Below are positions 45,011 to 58,900 of a stretch of DNA of 64,000 bases, one piece after another. The notes below the pieces were generated by a model. It searched no databases. It saw only the letters and a program-made list of their open reading frames with translations, and was not told the origin of the DNA. The stretch comes from Cornus controversa (Eukaryota; Streptophyta; Magnoliopsida; Cornales; Cornaceae): positions 74,332,033 to 74,396,032 of the forward strand of contig CM048845.1 of the NCBI GenBank assembly GCA_026545225.1, in the 5' to 3' direction. The stretch's first letter is position 1. Each line of letters opens with the position of its first letter. The translations under genes and the position numbers were made by a program.

Positions 45011-45443
45011 TAATTGGTTAAAAATTAATTACACGCAGTGTTTGACAATGAGTTTATATTAAAAAAAAAAAACAGTTGATTCTAATATAAGTTAGACAAT
45101 ATTTTGTACAAAGTAATAAGAATGCTCCCTAAATGAATGTCACTTGCATAATTGTTTCATCTGTATTTGTTATTTTTCTGTCATTGTTATTATGATGACA
45201 TTCTTGTTATTTTACGTAAAAGATGTCCTAAAAATTTAATTATAATTTTGACTTTAAAAAGACAAGAGTTGTTTTCAATATGAAATATACAACATTTCAT
45301 AGAAAATAACGTAAAATCACTGACAATTATTTCATTGGTCCACGTCATCTTCATTGTTTTATTATTTTGATGGTATTTAAGTTATTTTTTATAAAAATAT
45401 GTCTCAAAAACACAACAGTATGACTTTTTTGTATAAATTAAAA

Positions 45444-45505
<62 letters not shown>

Positions 45506-46087
45506 TGTCACGTAGGGCGAGTGCTAAGCTAGCGTTCCGACACTACATCGAAGGAAAATCCATTTATCCATTTTTGTTAAATCCATTTATCTACTTTTAA
45601 TATCAAATCCTGTAAACTCACGTGTTTCTGTTCACGTCATATACATGTGATTGGCATGAAAGTAAGTGAAAAAAAAAAATTTCCCGTGTAAGCGTTCCAA
45701 GATAAGAGAGACTCTAACACTCTGGTTACTGTTAGATCAGAACGCTTTTGCTTTATAAATAATTGACCGCATCTATTACCGTGCAAATCTCAAACACATA
45801 GTACTACTCTGTATACATATACATATAATTATAACTCATGACCTAACTTACATATTGGCAACCTTAAAAGCAGTTGAACAACATTAACCAGCAACACCTT
45901 TTCTTTATTACCTAAATTTTTTCCCCTTTGTTTTTGGTTCTTTTTTACTATTTGTTATCTAGTATTTTTTTAATTCACAGAGGCAGATCAGAGAGGGAGA
46001 GATGATATCTTAAATGGGAGGATTTAGAAAGAAGACAGATAACAGAGGCCAAAAGTAGGATTTAGGTAGTAGAAGCAGGGGCAAGCC
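45011..46087. promoter_or_regulatory. Probable promoter and 5' leader of the 46.1-kb gene
   Basis: After a (TA)n run (45447-45499) comes CTTTATAAATAATTG at about 45750, a plausible TATA box some 330 bp upstream of the ATG. A purine-rich leader follows (AGGCAGATCAGAGAGGGAG onwards). The ATG has a strong context, GCCATGG. The transcription start is not determined by sequence alone. Confidence 0.4.
45447..45499. repeat. (TA)n microsatellite
   Basis: A 53-bp TA run about 0.6 kb upstream of the gene at 46088. Confidence 0.95.
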
Positions 46088-49000
46088 ATGGCTGCAGAGA
46101 CCAAAACTAGTGTGGTGAAGGTCAAGCACGGCAGTCAAGATGCTTCATCATCAAAGCTTAAGGTTGATTCATCTCTCTACAAGAAGAAAGTTGTTACCAG
46201 CTCAATCAAACAGCCCCTTAATTCAAATCGCAAATCTACCACTGCAGTCACAAAAACTGAGGTAACCAAATTGTGTTTTTCTTTATTGGTTAATTGGGTA
46301 TGTGGGTTTTTGAATTGATTTGGTTATAATTGATGAATTGGGTGATTTGGGTCCTTAAGTTTCTGGAGTAATTGGAATAATTTATGATGAAATGGGTGAT
46401 TTTGGGGTTACCATTTTTCTGATTTTTGATGCTCTGAAACTGGGTATCTCAAAGTCCTCTCTCTCTCTCTCTATATATATATATATTATGAACTTGGTTG
46501 TGATGAGTTTGGATTGTTATTGTTCAAGTGAAGGTAAAAGCAAAAGCAACATCAATATCAAGTTCATCGAAAACCACGGTGACTAAAACTACTGTTAAAA
46601 CAAGAGAGAAGAAAGTTTACACCTTGGCAGGCCAGAAGTTTGATGTTCCTGAAGAGGTGGGACCTCTCACATGGCTTTGAGCTTTGTTCTTTTTCAGAAA
46701 TTCTATAGTAATTGAACCTTATTCTCCTTCCTTCGTGTTGGTGCTTCTTTTTAACAGAGGGAGCCACTAAGGATATTTTATGAGTCATTATCGAAACAGA
46801 TACCTTCGAGTGAAATGGCAGAGTTTTGGTGAGTTTCTTTACAAAATTCTTGGCATTTATTTTTTTTCCTTTTTAATTAAATCACAGTTTTTTTTCAAAT
46901 TTAATTTTCTTGAACTTTTCATCTGTTAGGTCTGAATGTGACCTTAATTTTCTATCATTGCTTGATGAATCAACTTTGATAGTGATAGAGTTAACTAGAT
47001 TTATGGTTTGTTTTCAAGTTTTTATGTCAATTATAATGTTATGTGTGATATCTTCCACCAATGCTAATACAATTTTCCAAACTGAAAGACTGAGAGTTAA
47101 ATTACCATTCAGGAGGAGTTGTTCGTTTGAATTTAGGATTAGTAAGTGTTGTCAATATGATGCCTAGATTGGTAGGATGGACCTTCTTAGTAGATTAGGT
47201 TATTGTTCAAGGCTGGGTGGTCCAATGGCTAGGCTTATTATTGCTAAGCTCTTGTCGGGTGCCCAAACTCATTTAATAGTGGTTGCACAGAATTTATTGT
47301 TTTGGAATTGAACAAAGACCTAACGTATGATCTACATTTATCTACACTTCCAAACTCTATATTCTAAATTTCTAATAACTGCACATTACATATAGAATGG
47401 GGAAAACAAAGGTCCCTATTTAGTGTTATGGTCCCACCTACAACGTGGAGTTGGGAGGGCCAGAAGACCGGAGACTTCTGAAATTATTTTGAACAAAGTG
47501 GCTATCTTAGACTTGAACTCCTATTCTCGCACTTGTAAAAAGTTGCACCAAATAATGCTCCTCATATAGAATGGACAAGACTAATACAATTTAAATTTCA
47601 ACCTACCATTAAGAAGAATAAAACTTTCTCTCTCTCTCTCCACTTCCCCTTTTGATTTGATGTCAGTTTGTAAAAGAATTGTTCATTGAAAAAAATTCTT
47701 TTGCAGGGAGTGATAGTTGTTAAGACTCTTATTTGGGCTGAGATTTTATATTTGATTTGTGATGTGTCTCCCTCATCCCAAATAGATATCAATCATTTGT
47801 TTGGTTTCCATATACTTGCTGATTTGTTGCAAATAAGAGGAGGCCAAGTAAAATCTACATTATATGATGCTATGGTTAGTTATTGAGTTTCAATCAAGTG
47901 TCTTTTGTATCCGTAAGGATTTTTTTCCTTTTTTTTTTGGGAGGTGGGTGAGGGAACAATAGGGGGTTGGAGGAAGAAGTCTGATAAAATTTCATGGAAC
48001 GCTTCTCTCTTTCATGTTTAAGAAGTTGAATGGTGAATTTTTCCTGGCCCTAGTGATGGATACAATGTCTTTCTTCTCTATACATGCTGCTCATTAACGT
48101 GGGCAATCACTACATAGAATGAATAAGGAGCAACACTCAAGCAGGCTCAAAATGATCACTTTACATGGAAAACATTCTTAGAAAGGGAAACCCACAGGCC
48201 AATGTTGAAATACTTCCTATAATTTCACGCATGAGGTGGCCAGTCTCACACATAAAACATAAGAAATACCTACAACTGATAGCATACAAGTACAGAATGG
48301 AAATGACAAAAGAAAAGGAATAATAAATATTGAAAGGAAATTCTAAAGGAAATAATAAATAATATTAAATAAACAATATATGAGTCTAAGCAGTACAACT
48401 TGGAAGTCCCGTAATTCAAGGATCCCTTAATAAAAAAGAATACAGATAAATATTTTATCATAGCGTCCCAAAAATATTAAAAGAGAATTAAGTCCCTCCA
48501 CTGAAGTCTGGTAAGAACAGATAGCTGCCACAGTATAGGAATTCTACACGCTAACCTCGAGGTGGAACCGACTTGGGACCTGAAATATTAACAAAGTGGG
48601 TTAAACCCACGAGCAAGTTCCCTCTATTACCACCTAACAAAGAGCTGATAAACATACCCTGTATATGAGGACTATAAAAGATAAAGATATATAGGTGTAT
48701 CATTTTCTTATTTAACCTCTTGTCCCCAAAACATAGAACTATTTTACACCGTACCAAACCTATCTGTTAACACAATAAATATAGAACACATCTTCTAAGT
48801 TCAACTCAGAGCCAATCTTTACATGCCCGAACATATATTAAATAAGTACCTTATTGGTATGTGGCAATCCTGACATGCCTACATCTGTATTTTATTTTAT
48901 GGATACCTTATTAGGTGTGAGACAATCTTAACATGACTGTACATATAATTTACAAATATCTTATTAGGTATTAAACAATCCTAACATGCCTTCCCATATT

Positions 49001-49894
49001 CACATTTAAATAAAAAAAAATACAACATACTTATAAGCATGATTGTTAATTTACTGAAAACACCACCAACCACGTGGATATATAACTAGAAGAAAACCAA
49101 AAATATTATAAAACCACCGAATCAGAATAATTTTTTGTATTGACATAAAATAACAACCATTTAACCACATACACATATGATTGCAAATAAAAGAAAAATA
49201 AATAAATAAATAAATACAAAATGTCCAAGCATATTGAAGTCTACTTAGCTAACTATAAAACAAGTGTAACTAAACCAATCTCTAATCCATAATTTCATGC
49301 ATATTCTATCCAAAAAGGCTCATTTTATTTTTTTCGGGAATTTTCTAGAATTTAAAGGTAATTTAAAAATATTTTTCCTATTTTTCTACAATTTTAAATG
49401 TTTCAAAAATAAAAAAATACTTTTATTTTCCGAACTTGGCCCAAACTGGGCCTAGGGGTTGGGCTCGACGAGTGGAACTGAACTGTCCCTTTTACAGTCC
49501 CTGCCAGCCGCTGGAGACAGCCTCACGCGCCCCCACGCGCAGGCAGCGCGCGTGGGCTACTTCTTCTTCTTCACCCAGCCCCCTGTTTGCTGTTGTGCGC
49601 GCCAACACTGTTCCGCTAGCTTTCCGGCCACCAAAACCCACTTTTTTATATACCAAAACGCTCCCCTTCACCTGAGCTTTCTATTGGTGCATGAATCGCC
49701 TCCATTCATGGCCTAAATAAAAAACTCCCAAATTTCAAATTCTAGGGTACTTCATCCAAATTTTTTAATTCAATCAAATTTCTCAACAATTTACATCCCA
49801 ATGGTCAAGGATCATTCACAGAGGTCAAACGAACCCATTGTTCAGATTACCTTCTAGCAAAACACGGATTTATATTTTCATATACGAAATTCAT

Positions 49895-49948
<54 letters not shown>

Positions 49949-52900
49949 CATACATGCCGATATACCCATATATACATATATATACATATGAGAATTTACA
50001 CCATAACACTACAAAATTCACAGATTTTACATGTGTAATCAAACGAAAATCCATGTTAAAATACATATTCATATGTACACATAATTATATACATGTATAT
50101 ACATAACTGTCGTATAACTCAAAGAAAAATATATTTATATTTATGTTTATGAGCACAAAAGGGAAGCATAGAATAAAATTTGCCTTTCGATTTGAACAAG
50201 AACTCGCCCAAGGAATCGCTCCTTCTCTCCCTCCTCTCTTGCGTCTACAGTTCTCTCCCTCTCTGCACGTGACAGCGACCGAAATCCTAAACCCTTTTTC
50301 TCTTCATTTTTATTTTCTTTTAGAATTACCAATATAATTACTAAAAGAATTAAAAGAGAAAAAATAACAATTATAAATATATTTAGCCCACACCTATATA
50401 TATATATATATATAGCCCAACACCTAAATAATTATAAAACAACTTGTATAGCAATGATCCAGCCCAACTCTCCCTAGTCCAATTCTGAAATAAAATTTAA
50501 TAAAACTAAAAGAAATACACTACTACGGTCCAACCCAAAAATAATAAAAATACCCACCTATTTTATTTTAAATAATAAAAAATATATTTAAAACAAACAC
50601 TGCACACTTATTACAGGCAACCAATCACTTAGCATCATATAAATCAAACCTTTACATTAAACATACAAGAACCGACATCGACAAAATTTACCTAAAGCAT
50701 TTAGCATTTAAAAAAAAAAACAATTTAAATAAATAAAGCATTTAGCAGTTAAAACACTCCATAAACAATTTAAATAAATAAGGAACATCCAAATTAAATA
50801 ACCTCAAATTTACGGAGTATTACAAATGTAGAGATTCAACTGCAAGAGGTATGTACAAGAGGCCTTAACAAGTCAAGTTCGACATTCTATAATAAGAAAT
50901 TTAACAAACACACGGTTTTCTTTAATGCAGTTATATTTTCACTTTTTCCAACAAAAGTAAAGTATAGAGAATGCCTTCCAAACCTAAGTTGGAGAAGAAC
51001 TTTGCTTTAAACTCAATCCATGAGCACTAAATACCATTGTCTAGTAGAAGCACTAGAGTAAAAGGCCAAACTTAGTCTGTTTGTTTTCTTCTTTAGTTAC
51101 TGTATTTTAAGAAAACAATCCTTTTCTTTTTCTTGGAAAAGCTCAAAAAAATCCACTTCCCTTGGTGTTGCTCCACTCCACATGGGTCTAAACCTGACAT
51201 GATGGACAAGCACTGAACTCAACCCTTAATTACCATTTATATTTCCGTTTGAACTTAATAGTCCTATTCAATTACATAAGTGGAGAGTAGTTCTACCATT
51301 ATATATGTGGTAACTTAATGACTAAAACATATTAGAAACCTTTTCTCCCAACCTACTTACCCATCTAGTCCTTGTTGGAATTTTGGTGGTTTCTAGTGTT
51401 TGGGTGTTAAATTGATTTTAGTGATAGCTGAAAATTTGGTATTAGAGAAAGTAAAAATAGAGGACTTTTGAGGAAAAGGGAGATCTTTCCTTATTTGGAA
51501 CACTTCTTTCTAAGTATAACTTGGAGTAGTTTCTGTTAGTTGGTTGCTTCTTAATTACAATGGGTGCCCCCATTTGGGTATTATAGATTGTTCCCTCATC
51601 ATTCTCCTTTCTAGAGCTCTCTCTCTTTAGTGTTCCATGTGATAGACCCTTTTATAGGAAAACTCACATGCTTTGCGATTACTAAGTTTAATGTGTTACA
51701 TAGTATAATTTCTTAGTCCCCCGGTTGCATACAATCACGGAACTTATGATATGATAAGGTATTTCTATATTGCATTACAATGTACTCCATTCGTAATTCA
51801 TTACAATGTATTCCATCAGTGTCTACATTGCAGTGCATGTTATTATATTGTAGTTTTGTGCCTGTGATGTCTATCGCAGCACAACATAGTCCAATAACAA
51901 TGAGATCATTCATGGTATTACGCCGTAATTCTCACTTCAAATTGTGGTGCACTCAGCTCTTTGATGAGTGTTTATGATGTGACCTAGGGTGTGCTGCATC
52001 ATTATAGCAAACGGGAGACTTGTGTTCTCGTGCTTTGGTGATTAAACTAAGGGTAAGGAATAGTGTGGTTCAAGCTGTTTATGTCATGTCTCAAGGCCCA
52101 AGTGGATGGACGTGGTTCACATGGAGCGCTAGACAGCGCCTCAACCAGGGGTTGTGGGAACTGTGGTGCGCTGGGCATGATTGGATAATTTTTCAATGAA
52201 CTGACACATTAATTCTCCTATATTTGGTGCTCCATAAACAAAAGGGCCAAGCAGTGTACACTCGAAAGGCTGTCAGCAGATTCTCTCAAAAACTTCCTTG
52301 TTCTCCTGTTTGTCCCCACTCGATATCCTATCCTAATTTTCTCCAAACCTTGATTTCCCAAATGTACGATCTCAGCATGTTGTGAATCACTTCCAATTAT
52401 TCTCTGGAACCCCACATCCATAACTATCAATCCCTACTCCTTTCCTTATTCCAGCACTTATCTCTACAGAATGGACCATAAGATGCATCAGCTACTGCAC
52501 TCCACTGATTCTCATTAAGGTTTTGTTTTCTAAACATTAAGATAAGCTCAGTTAATGTCACTCCACTGCTTCTATTATTTATGAGTCATAAACGTGCCAC
52601 ATGACTTATTTTAGAAGTGACATTTGGTATTCCTGAGCCAGTCCCCACTAATGTAGTCACTTTAGGATTTTGTCTTGAAGGCTGAAGTAAAAGCCCAATA
52701 ACGAAAATGGGGATTTAGCCAATTGTTCTATACCATAATTTTCCATCTTTGTATTGTCAAGACATTAATAAACAACTCAGTAGCAGGTACTTGTCATGGG
52801 TGCCTGCCAAGTATTCTATATTTAGACATGTTGGCCTCGGATGTGGGAAGGAATCCTTTAATTTCTTCTCTCTCTCTCTGGACACAGAAATATTCCATTT

Positions 52901-55900
52901 CGAACACATGACCTATCATGTGTCCTCATTTCTCACTCTTGCAAGGCCAATTGAACTTTAGTTCACTGGAGAGTTGCATCCATGTAACTGCATTAAACTA
53001 CATTTTTAATTTTAGAAGTTAGAAGAACAATAAGGAAGTAAGAGCTGAAAATGTAGTTAACAAATAGATTAGCAGGGCACTTCGATGGATGTGTCCATCA
53101 TGACACCTAGTGTTGGCAAGTAGGCATACAAAACGTAACACAATTTGCTGGTATTAGCAGGATGGTCATCAAAATATCATGAGGCATGTCATGCCAATTG
53201 TCCAGGACTCAGCAATTTATCAAGTGTTGGATGCAGCTAGAGCCTGTTTCGAATAACCTGGTAGCATTGGCCAGGGAACCTTTGATATGAGTAACCAGTT
53301 GCTTTCATACTTCTTGTTAGTCTTGATCATGAAAAAGAGGCATGTATCTTCCTTGGTCTTTGTGAAGTTCTGACTTATCATTGGTCTTCCTTATTCTTTG
53401 AGTGTTCAGCTCTGGCTCTGGGAGCCTTGTAATCTCTCTCTCTTTTCTTTCATGGTCCAAGGTTGAAAATCATTTAGTTCAAGTTTTTTATTTTTCTAAT
53501 CTTTAACCGAATTTTGTGAAGCCTCACAGTTTGCTATATGTTTTTACAACTCAAGATGGATTCAGTATCGGCTTGTCCAATCATGATTTGATCACTAAAT
53601 GTTACATGTGTAGTAAAATTTAACCTCTAACCATATTGAGAACCATATTTAAACTTATTTGAGCTAGACAATCGAATTGGTGCTTTATGTGATAATCCCA
53701 TTTTATACCCCTGGCTGTATGTTACAAGGGCAAAAGTTTTGGTTCTCTTAAAGTTGCTCTCAGGTGGTTTGAAATGCAAGTAATTTTTTTAATTTTTTTT
53801 TTCTCGCGGGTGGTAGCATCAAGTAATTGTTCATAGAATAAACATGAAGATTGATTTTAGATTAGCATTTAGTGAATGTGCTAATCAGTTGTTATTGTAA
53901 GTAAGATCATTGAGGAAGGATTTTGCCAATTGTTCTATATCAAATTAGAGCATCCTTAGACTACTATGATTAGTTTTACATGTTAAATTTTAAACTAGGT
54001 GGTGTATGAACAAGTGAGATGAATCTAGGAGGGTTTCCAAGGCATTTCAAGTACTAAATTGAAGCTAAAAGGCTCTATCTTTCTATCCTTAGTTCTCATG
54101 GTTGATTCTTGATGCCTCAAGTATTTGGAATAGTTAAAACTGCCAAATAGTGTTAAGAATATTGAGAATATCTTGTGACCAGAATCTCTCCATTTTAATT
54201 CTGAGAGAGAGAGAGGATGGATGCTTTCGTGATTGCTATTAGGGGAAGGGCGATGTTCTACTTTATCACCATTATAGTTCATATCTCTAAATGCCCAAGC
54301 TTCTTCAGTCATTTGTGTTCAACAGTAAAGAATACGAACTCCAATAGTATGCGTTATCAATGCAAACCACTTATGAAGATGACTGGTAAGAGCATAGTTT
54401 CATTTGTTTCTTCTGAATAATCACAATGGTGAGTGCACTTTGAAAATAGACTTGCAATAGGACTGGTTATTTTATTACAGTCAGTGGAGGAGCCACATAG
54501 GGATGGGATTAAATTCCTCTCCAATACAAGGGATCTTTCAGTACTCCATGGTGCAAAACAGGCGGCACGAGACGCGCCACATCAGCCCACTAAGTTCTAC
54601 CCTAGAATGTAATCATTTTGACCAGTTTTAAATTCAAGTTTGCAACACTTTTATTTCGATTTTGAACAGCTTTTATTTCGACTTTGTACCACCTTTACTT
54701 CAAGTTTGTGACCACTTTAATTCGAGATTAAGTGGTTTGCGCTAATAGGTTCCAAAACGACACCATTTTGGAAGCACCACTAGTATTGGTAGATCCATTG
54801 TACAAGAGAGGATTTTTATCCCATGGGGATGAGTGGGCAGCTGCCTCCACTCAACTTTTGTTTTATCTTAATTTTGTACATTTAATTCCCTTCACTTCAA
54901 CCATCAATATCTATTCTTTACCCTCTCAATCTTTCTCCAAGGAAGAAATAAGAAGGAAGAATTAGGGAATTCTTCTTTGACCCAAAACCAATATGCAAAA
55001 ATCCTTAATCCCCTTTTTCACCCAATCTTACTCTTTGTGCAAAATAGATATTCATTTTAAAATACAAAATAAAAGGACAAGGATTTTGTTTTTTTTCTAT
55101 GTGAAATGGTTGTTCAAACAGTCAAAAAATTATGAAAGAGTCTTGCAATTTATTGGGATTATTTCATATATCAAAGAAGTTATCATGGAATGCTTTCAAA
55201 GTATGAAATGTACTAGTCGAGAACAATTATAATTGTATCAAACAAAAATATTATCAATCAATATTTAAGTTTTATATTTATTATTTTGGTAAAAGAGAAG
55301 CTATCTTTACATTGTTCAACGATGCTCCCACAAAATAAAACATGGTGTTTGTAGTTTATACTTCCATTTAATTATAAATTATGGCCCCATCTGTTTTACT
55401 GAAAGTGAATCAAACACCATATGTGATATGTTTATTATTTTTATTGAAAGAGGCATCTCCTAATATTATTGTAATCTTGGGTTGTTATGCTACTGGACTA
55501 TTTCCTTAAAACAAGTCAAATAGGACTTGCATAGCTAGCCTTTTTCGGGAGACTCTTAAAAGATACCATATTATGCCAATTCGGAATATTATTGACCATG
55601 CAATCTACAAAATTTCATTAATGTGACGTTTGTACTAATAACTGGAGCTTCGTGGAGCTTTTCTAAATCAGCTTTGGAAGTTTGATCTTAGTTGGTTTAA
55701 TATCTCTTAATATATATTTTTTATTTATATGCTTCTTTGTACAGTGTCATCTTATGAACATGTTTCTTTTTCGAATGTGTATAACCAACTGTTATATTGG
55801 GAGATAATGTATACATGCACTTTGAGTTGTGCCATGCGGAAGTGGTTAGTTAACTTAGTATTATTTGACTTCCTACAGACCTAGAAAACCAAGTATAGGA

Positions 55901-58900
55901 AACAACACACCATATTTTTATTTACAAAACCTCAAGGAGAAAAAACCACAAGACTAGTCCATAGTACAGCAATCCAGTATACTAAAGTAAAGTTACACAA
56001 ACTTTAACCCAGACCACTTTGCCAAGACCTAGTTGCTGACTGTCTGAGACTTGCTCCTGGCAACAACCTCAAAAATACCCAAGTCCGGTTGCTAAAGACT
56101 TCATGCTCCCTCCTACGATCTTGAAAACGGGTTGCTGATGTAGGACACGATTGCTTCGTGAACAATATGCTCCCTTCATAGTGAGTCTTTATTCTTTCAA
56201 AGAACACCCTTAAATAAGGGTTTAAAGAAAAAATCCAATTGAAGTAAATAATTATCAATTAAGCTCCGTTCTCTCACCACAATCACAAGTAACCATGGGT
56301 ATCTATGGAGTAACAAATTGTGAAAGAAGAAAGCTCACAAAAACATGAAAAAACAAGGTTTTTGAATCTCTTGTTCTCTCTAAGATTTCTGAAAATATTC
56401 CACACAAGAATTATCCCAAGAAACTTGTATTTATAGTTCCAAAAATTTGTTCATGGATTAGAGTTCACAAAGAATTAGAATCCTTGTGAAAATAAACTTT
56501 TAACGATGTATCGAATTGATTCTAAAAGTATGTTAGCCGGTACTGTTGAAATTAGAGAAAAGAGAGAGAATGAGAGAAATCTCTGTATGTTGAATTGTAT
56601 TGAATAATAGTAGAAAGAGCTTATTTATAGGCTAGGAATGTGGTAGGTGGGGGTAAATTAGTACAAATACAATGGTGTTATATAAGAAAACCCTAGGTGA
56701 TAGGTAAAGGGTAGTACAAGGAAGGTAGTAGGTGAGTGCTAATATCACGTGTATAATATATATTAACATCCCCCTCAAACTCAAGGTGGTAGAGTAGATA
56801 CCAACTTGAGTTTAGAAACTTAATCCTGAAGGCATCCTAGTAGATGTGATTTGGTGGGCACAGTAAACTGTAGGGCGAAACTATGAAGATCCAACACGTT
56901 GAGATGCACGAAAACGCGTGATAAACACTAAAGGCGCGTGGTAGGGCAGTGGTGGAGCTATGAGGATCCAACATGTTTAGGCACACGAAAGCACATGATG
57001 ATCGTTCGAGGTGCGTGGTAATGTGGTGGCGGAGCTGTGAAGATACATCACATTGAGGCGTGGTAGCGGCGCGTTAAATAATAGTACAAAGAACCTATTT
57101 ATAGGTTAGGAATGTGGTAGGTAGGGGGTATATTAGTATAAGTACAGTAGTGTTATATAAAAAAATTCTAGGTGGTAGGTAAAGGGTAGTACAAGGATGG
57201 TAGTAGGTGAGTGCTAATATAACATATGTATAATATATATTAACATCACCCTTCAAACTCAAGGTGGTAAAATATATATCAACTTGAGTTTGAAAACTTA
57301 ATCCTCAAGGCTTCCAGGTGGATGTGAATTGGTGGGCGCAGTAAAGCGCGGTGGCGAAACTGTGAAGATCCGGTACATTGAGGTGCACAGAAGCGCGTGG
57401 CATCGCAATGCCAAAGCTATGAAGATCCAACATGTTGAGGCGCACAGAAGCGCGTAGTGACTACTAGAGGAGCATGGAAGCGCGGTGGCGGATCTGTGAA
57501 GATCCGGCAAGTTGAGATGCTTAGAAGCGCGTGATTGCGACTGTAGACGTATTGAAGCGCAGTGGCGGATCTGTGAAAATACGACCCGTTGAGATGCATG
57601 GAAGAGTGTGATTAGAACTGGCAGCGCATGGCATTGGACATCCAGGACCCACTCGTGTAAGGAGCGGCATTGCTGTAATCCCAACAATCCCATCCCCGAG
57701 CGATGGCGCTCCTGCGATTCAAACCCATGATGTAGATTAACTTCAAAGTGGCGAAGCGTGGAGGCGTTGACGACGCATGGAAGTGCTTTTCGGGGACATT
57801 TTTGGAGGACTTTGATGATTAACCGTTGGGGATAAGGCTGATGGTACGATTCGTGATGGTGACGACGATGGACTAAGAAGACTACTACTGGCAATCGACC
57901 AGCTCTGATACTATGTTAAAGTTAGAAAAGAAAGAATGAGAGATTGAGAGTAATATCTGTATTTAATTTCTTATAGTATTTCATAAGCTATACAAAGAGC
58001 CTATTTATAGGCTAAATGATTGCAGTACAAGGTAGGTGGTAGGTAAGTGTAGTGTAAGGTAGGTGGTAGGTGAGTGCACAAGAAATGTATCTAGTCCTAT
58101 TATACACATGCTATATTAGCACACACCTACCACCTTCTTTGCACTCACTTACTACATTCCATGTACTACCTTTTACCTATCACCTAGGGTTTCCTTATAT
58201 AACATCACTGAACTTGTACTAATATACCCCCCACTTACCACATTCCTAGCCTATAAATAGGCCATTTGTACTACTATTTAATACAATTCAATATATAGAG
58301 ATTACTCTTGTTCTCTCTCTCTCTCTTCTCTAACTTTAACATGATATCAGACCTAGGGTTTCGAAACCTTCTTTCCTTTTCTTTTCGGGTTCTTCACCAG
58401 TTGCCTGTTATCATCCACTAGCAATGCCGCTCATTGATTACTAGTAGTCTTCTCAGTCCATCGTCGTCACTGCCGAGGATGGAACCATCACCTTCATCCC
58501 CGACGATTAAACGTCAAAACCTGAAAAAAAAGTCCTCGAAAAGCACTTCCACGCACCACCACCATCACCACGTGCCATCAACACCTCCATGCTCTGCCAC
58601 CATGAAGCCCATCTACATCACAGGTGACAAGTCTATCTACTCTACGTGCTTCTAGTAGTCTTCACGCGCTTTCATACGCCGCCATTGCCTCCACTCAAAA
58701 GGTTCTACTAGTTTGCTCACGAACCAAAGCAATGCCACTATCCTCACGTGCTTTCATGCTCCTCAACGTGTCGGATCTTCATAGTTTCGCCACTTCTTGC
58801 CACACGCCTACAGTGGTTATCACACACTTCCAAACGCCTCAACATGCCAGATCTTCATACCTCCGCCATCGTGTTTCCACACGCCTCCAGTGGTAATCAC

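Noticed and set aside
57298..57894. 198-aa open reading frame on the minus strand
   Set aside because: It lies wholly inside the interior of the inverted TRIM-like complex, between a polypurine tract and a primer site, and much of it is the ~76-bp minisatellite in reverse. It resembles no known family.
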